Assembly: GCA_938041695.1 (NCBI GenBank)
Contig: CALISI010000070.1
Coordinates: forward strand, 1 to 53,653
Source: an uncultured Actinomyces sp.
Lineage (GTDB): Bacteria > Actinomycetota > Actinomycetes > Actinomycetales > Actinomycetaceae
DNA: 53,653 nt
Reading direction: 5' to 3'
The position numbers and the translations under genes are program-made. Shown here in pieces: positions 52,558 to 53,653 of the stretch (the stretch's first letter is position 1; every line of letters starts with the position of its first letter). The notes beneath the pieces are model-generated. The model saw only the letters and a list, made by a program, of their open reading frames with translations. It was not told where the DNA came from and ran no database searches.

Positions 52558-52703
52558 CTCGTTCCTTTACACTGCGTTGTGACCCCAATACGAGGCCTGG
52601 ATACGCGACAACTATAACCTACTTTTTCCACAGTCTGGTGCACATGACACACCGTCATTTTTCTCAGATGCGGAGACCTCAGCCTCGGGCCTAGGCTGGT
52701 CTC

Positions 52704-53456
52704 ATGTGGATCGTCGCGGCCTGCTTGTCTGCCCTGTTTGCAGGATTGACATCCGTCCTCGCTAAGGCGGGCGTCGCGTCGACGAACTCGACTGTCGCGA
52801 CGGCGCTGCGCACAGTTGTCGTGGCCGTTGGCGCGTGGGGCATGGTACTTGTGACGGGCTCCGCTTCTGGCGTTGCGTCTATCGGTGGGACTTCTGCGCT
52901 GTTCCTGGTTCTGTCCGGACTGGCGACGGGGGCCTCGTGGCTGTGTTACTTCGCGGCACTGTCTCGAGGGGACGTCTCCCGCGTCGCCCCCATCGATAAG
53001 CTATCGACGGTCCTGGCGATCATCCTTGCGCTCATCCTGCTGGGTGAACCCGTGAGCGTGTGGGGCAGCTTTGGAATCATCGTCATCACGGTGGGAACGC
53101 TTCTCATGGTGGAGCCTTCCGACCTCTCAGGCCTGCCGCGTGCGCTGCGCGGGGGGTGGCAGCTGGCTGACGTTCGCGCTCGCGTCCGCACTATTCGCGG
53201 CGCTGACGTCGATCCTTGGGAAGGTCGGCATTTCGGGTGTGGATCCGACGCTGGGGACGGCGGTGCGCACGCTGGTGGTGCTGGCGATGGCGTGGGTGAT
53301 CGTGTGCATGCAGGGACGCCTTGGCGAGGTCCGGTCGATTCCCGGCCGGGAGCTGGCGTTTATCGTCGCGTCGGGCGCGGCGACGTGCGCGTCGTGGCTG
53401 GCGCACTATCACGCACTGAAGGATGGGCCTGCCTCGGTCGTGGTGCCCATCGATAA
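52704..53456 (+). CDS. EamA/DMT-family transporter, first half, with out-of-frame tail
   Basis: The first 137 residues form one complete EamA repeat with four or five hydrophobic segments: MWIVAACLSALFAGLTSVLA, ATALRTVVVAVGAWGMVLVT, LSGLATGASWLCYFAALSRG and APIDKLSTVLAIILALILLG. After LPRALRGG the frame enters a 100-residue Gly/Arg/Ala-rich tail with no family character, ending at 53456. The next EamA repeat continues in the +1 frame exactly at the run of six G at 53151-53156. Thus a single two-repeat transporter is probably interrupted by a one-base insertion. DMT transporters export or import small metabolites; the substrate is unknown. Confidence 0.75.
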   Translation: MWIVAACLSALFAGLTSVLAKAGVASTNSTVATALRTVVVAVGAWGMVLVTGSASGVASIGGTSALFLVLSGLATGASWLCYFAALSRGDVSRVAPIDKLSTVLAIILALILLGEPVSVWGSFGIIVITVGTLLMVEPSDLSGLPRALRGGWQLADVRARVRTIRGADVDPWEGRHFGCGSDAGDGGAHAGGAGDGVGDRVHAGTPWRGPVDSRPGAGVYRRVGRGDVRVVAGALSRTEGWACLGRGAHR

Positions 53457-53577
53457 GCTGTCGATTTTCGTGACCGTCGCGGTGTCAGCCGTGGCGTTTC
53501 ACGAGCGTTTCACGCGGCGCTACCTCCTGGGCCTGGCTCTCATGTGCGCGGGAACTGCGGCGATGGTGGTGGCGTAG
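53140..53577 (+). CDS. EamA/DMT-family transporter, second half, in the shifted frame
   Basis: 145 codons from a possible GTG at 53140. It contains a second complete EamA repeat, closely similar to the first: SWLTFALASALFAALTSILG, GTAVRTLVVLAMAWVIVCMQ, SGAATCASWLAHYHALKDGP and PIDKLSIFVTVAVSAVAFHE. If frame is restored at the G6 tract, the two halves join into a normal length protein of about 290 residues. Alternatively this is a separate single-repeat EamA gene (about 140 residues is normal for that group), translated by coupling. A terminator with a T-run follows directly. Confidence 0.65.
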   Translation: MRCAGGGSWLTFALASALFAALTSILGKVGISGVDPTLGTAVRTLVVLAMAWVIVCMQGRLGEVRSIPGRELAFIVASGAATCASWLAHYHALKDGPASVVVPIDKLSIFVTVAVSAVAFHERFTRRYLLGLALMCAGTAAMVVA

Positions 53578-53591
53578 GTCCTTACCCACAC

Positions 53592-53616
53592 GGCCATCTA
53601 GTGGCCTTGTTTTTCT
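53592..53616 (+). terminator. Rho-independent terminator after the EamA genes
   Basis: GGCCA (53592-53596), loop TCTAG, TGGCC (53602-53606), then TTGTTTTTCTT. This is the only hairpin in the window with a proper T-run. The last 37 bp of the window after it carry no identifiable feature. Confidence 0.8.
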
Positions 53617-53653
53617 TCCCAGGTGTCGGTGTTGGAGACGATGAGGTGGTTGA

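Noticed and set aside
53598..53653. Possible C-terminal end of a minus-strand gene running off the right edge (ending in TWEEKQGH then stop)
   Set aside because: Only about 18 codons are visible, no family can be recognised, and the stop lies inside the terminator hairpin.

Overview
The window looks like chromosomal DNA of a high-GC actinobacterium. Gene content and protein style fit Actinomyces/Schaalia-type Actinomycetales: an actinobacterial Tad pilus operon, two LytR-CpsA-Psr proteins, a fused RmlC-RmlD, a divergent dapD/dapC pair beside a 7Fe ferredoxin, a mycobacterial-type adenylyl cyclase and TypA. The genus is inferred from style, not from a marker gene. No tRNA, rRNA, CRISPR array or intact mobile element was found.

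Layout. 1-301: 5' end of an NADP-type glutamate dehydrogenase. 374-4355: compact minus-strand tad operon (tadA-tadB-tadC-pilin-tadE-tadE/G). 4500-5681: phosphotransferase-fold protein that lacks key catalytic residues. 5798-25240: a roughly 20 kb cell-surface glycan locus. It holds a GT2/DUF2304 pair, rmlA, fused rmlCD, a bifunctional amidase-glucosaminidase with wall-binding repeats, three GT4 glycosyltransferases, a nucleotide-sugar dehydrogenase, a Wzx-type flippase, a WbpB/WbpE/WbpD-like set, a second GT2/DUF2304 pair and two LCP ligases. 25343-31365: galE, purE, purK, a two-component system and a class III adenylyl cyclase, all on the minus strand. 31592-38925: housekeeping genes (maf, dapD, dapC, fdxA, typA, a mutarotase, an acyltransferase). 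38922-46584: two related secreted/membrane proteins flanking a glutamine synthetase-like gene and a less GC-rich accessory stretch (decayed GH20 gene, MerR regulator, GNAT). 46598-52557: three EcsC-like proteins around a TPR-YbjN protein and an alpha-amylase. 52704-53577: a DMT/EamA transporter split by an apparent frameshift.

How the genes work together. The central locus can be read as a pathway. RmlA/RmlC/RmlD give dTDP-rhamnose (rmlB is not in the window). The dehydrogenase plus WbpB/E/D-like enzymes probably give a UDP-2,3-diacetamido-uronic acid. Glycosyltransferases assemble the repeat, the flippase exports it, and the LCP proteins attach it to peptidoglycan.

Unusual sequence signals. 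A mirror-symmetric array of six 12-bp sites on a strict 19-bp pitch lies at 9588-9688. Two related ~106-bp inverted-repeat elements, whose arms show matched (compensatory) changes, lie between convergent genes at 9772-9876 and 15913-16019. The octamer GGCCTCGT/ACGAGGCC is strongly over-represented, often inside terminator hairpins. Together these are the best candidates for something undescribed. All calls are from reading the sequence; no database search was run.
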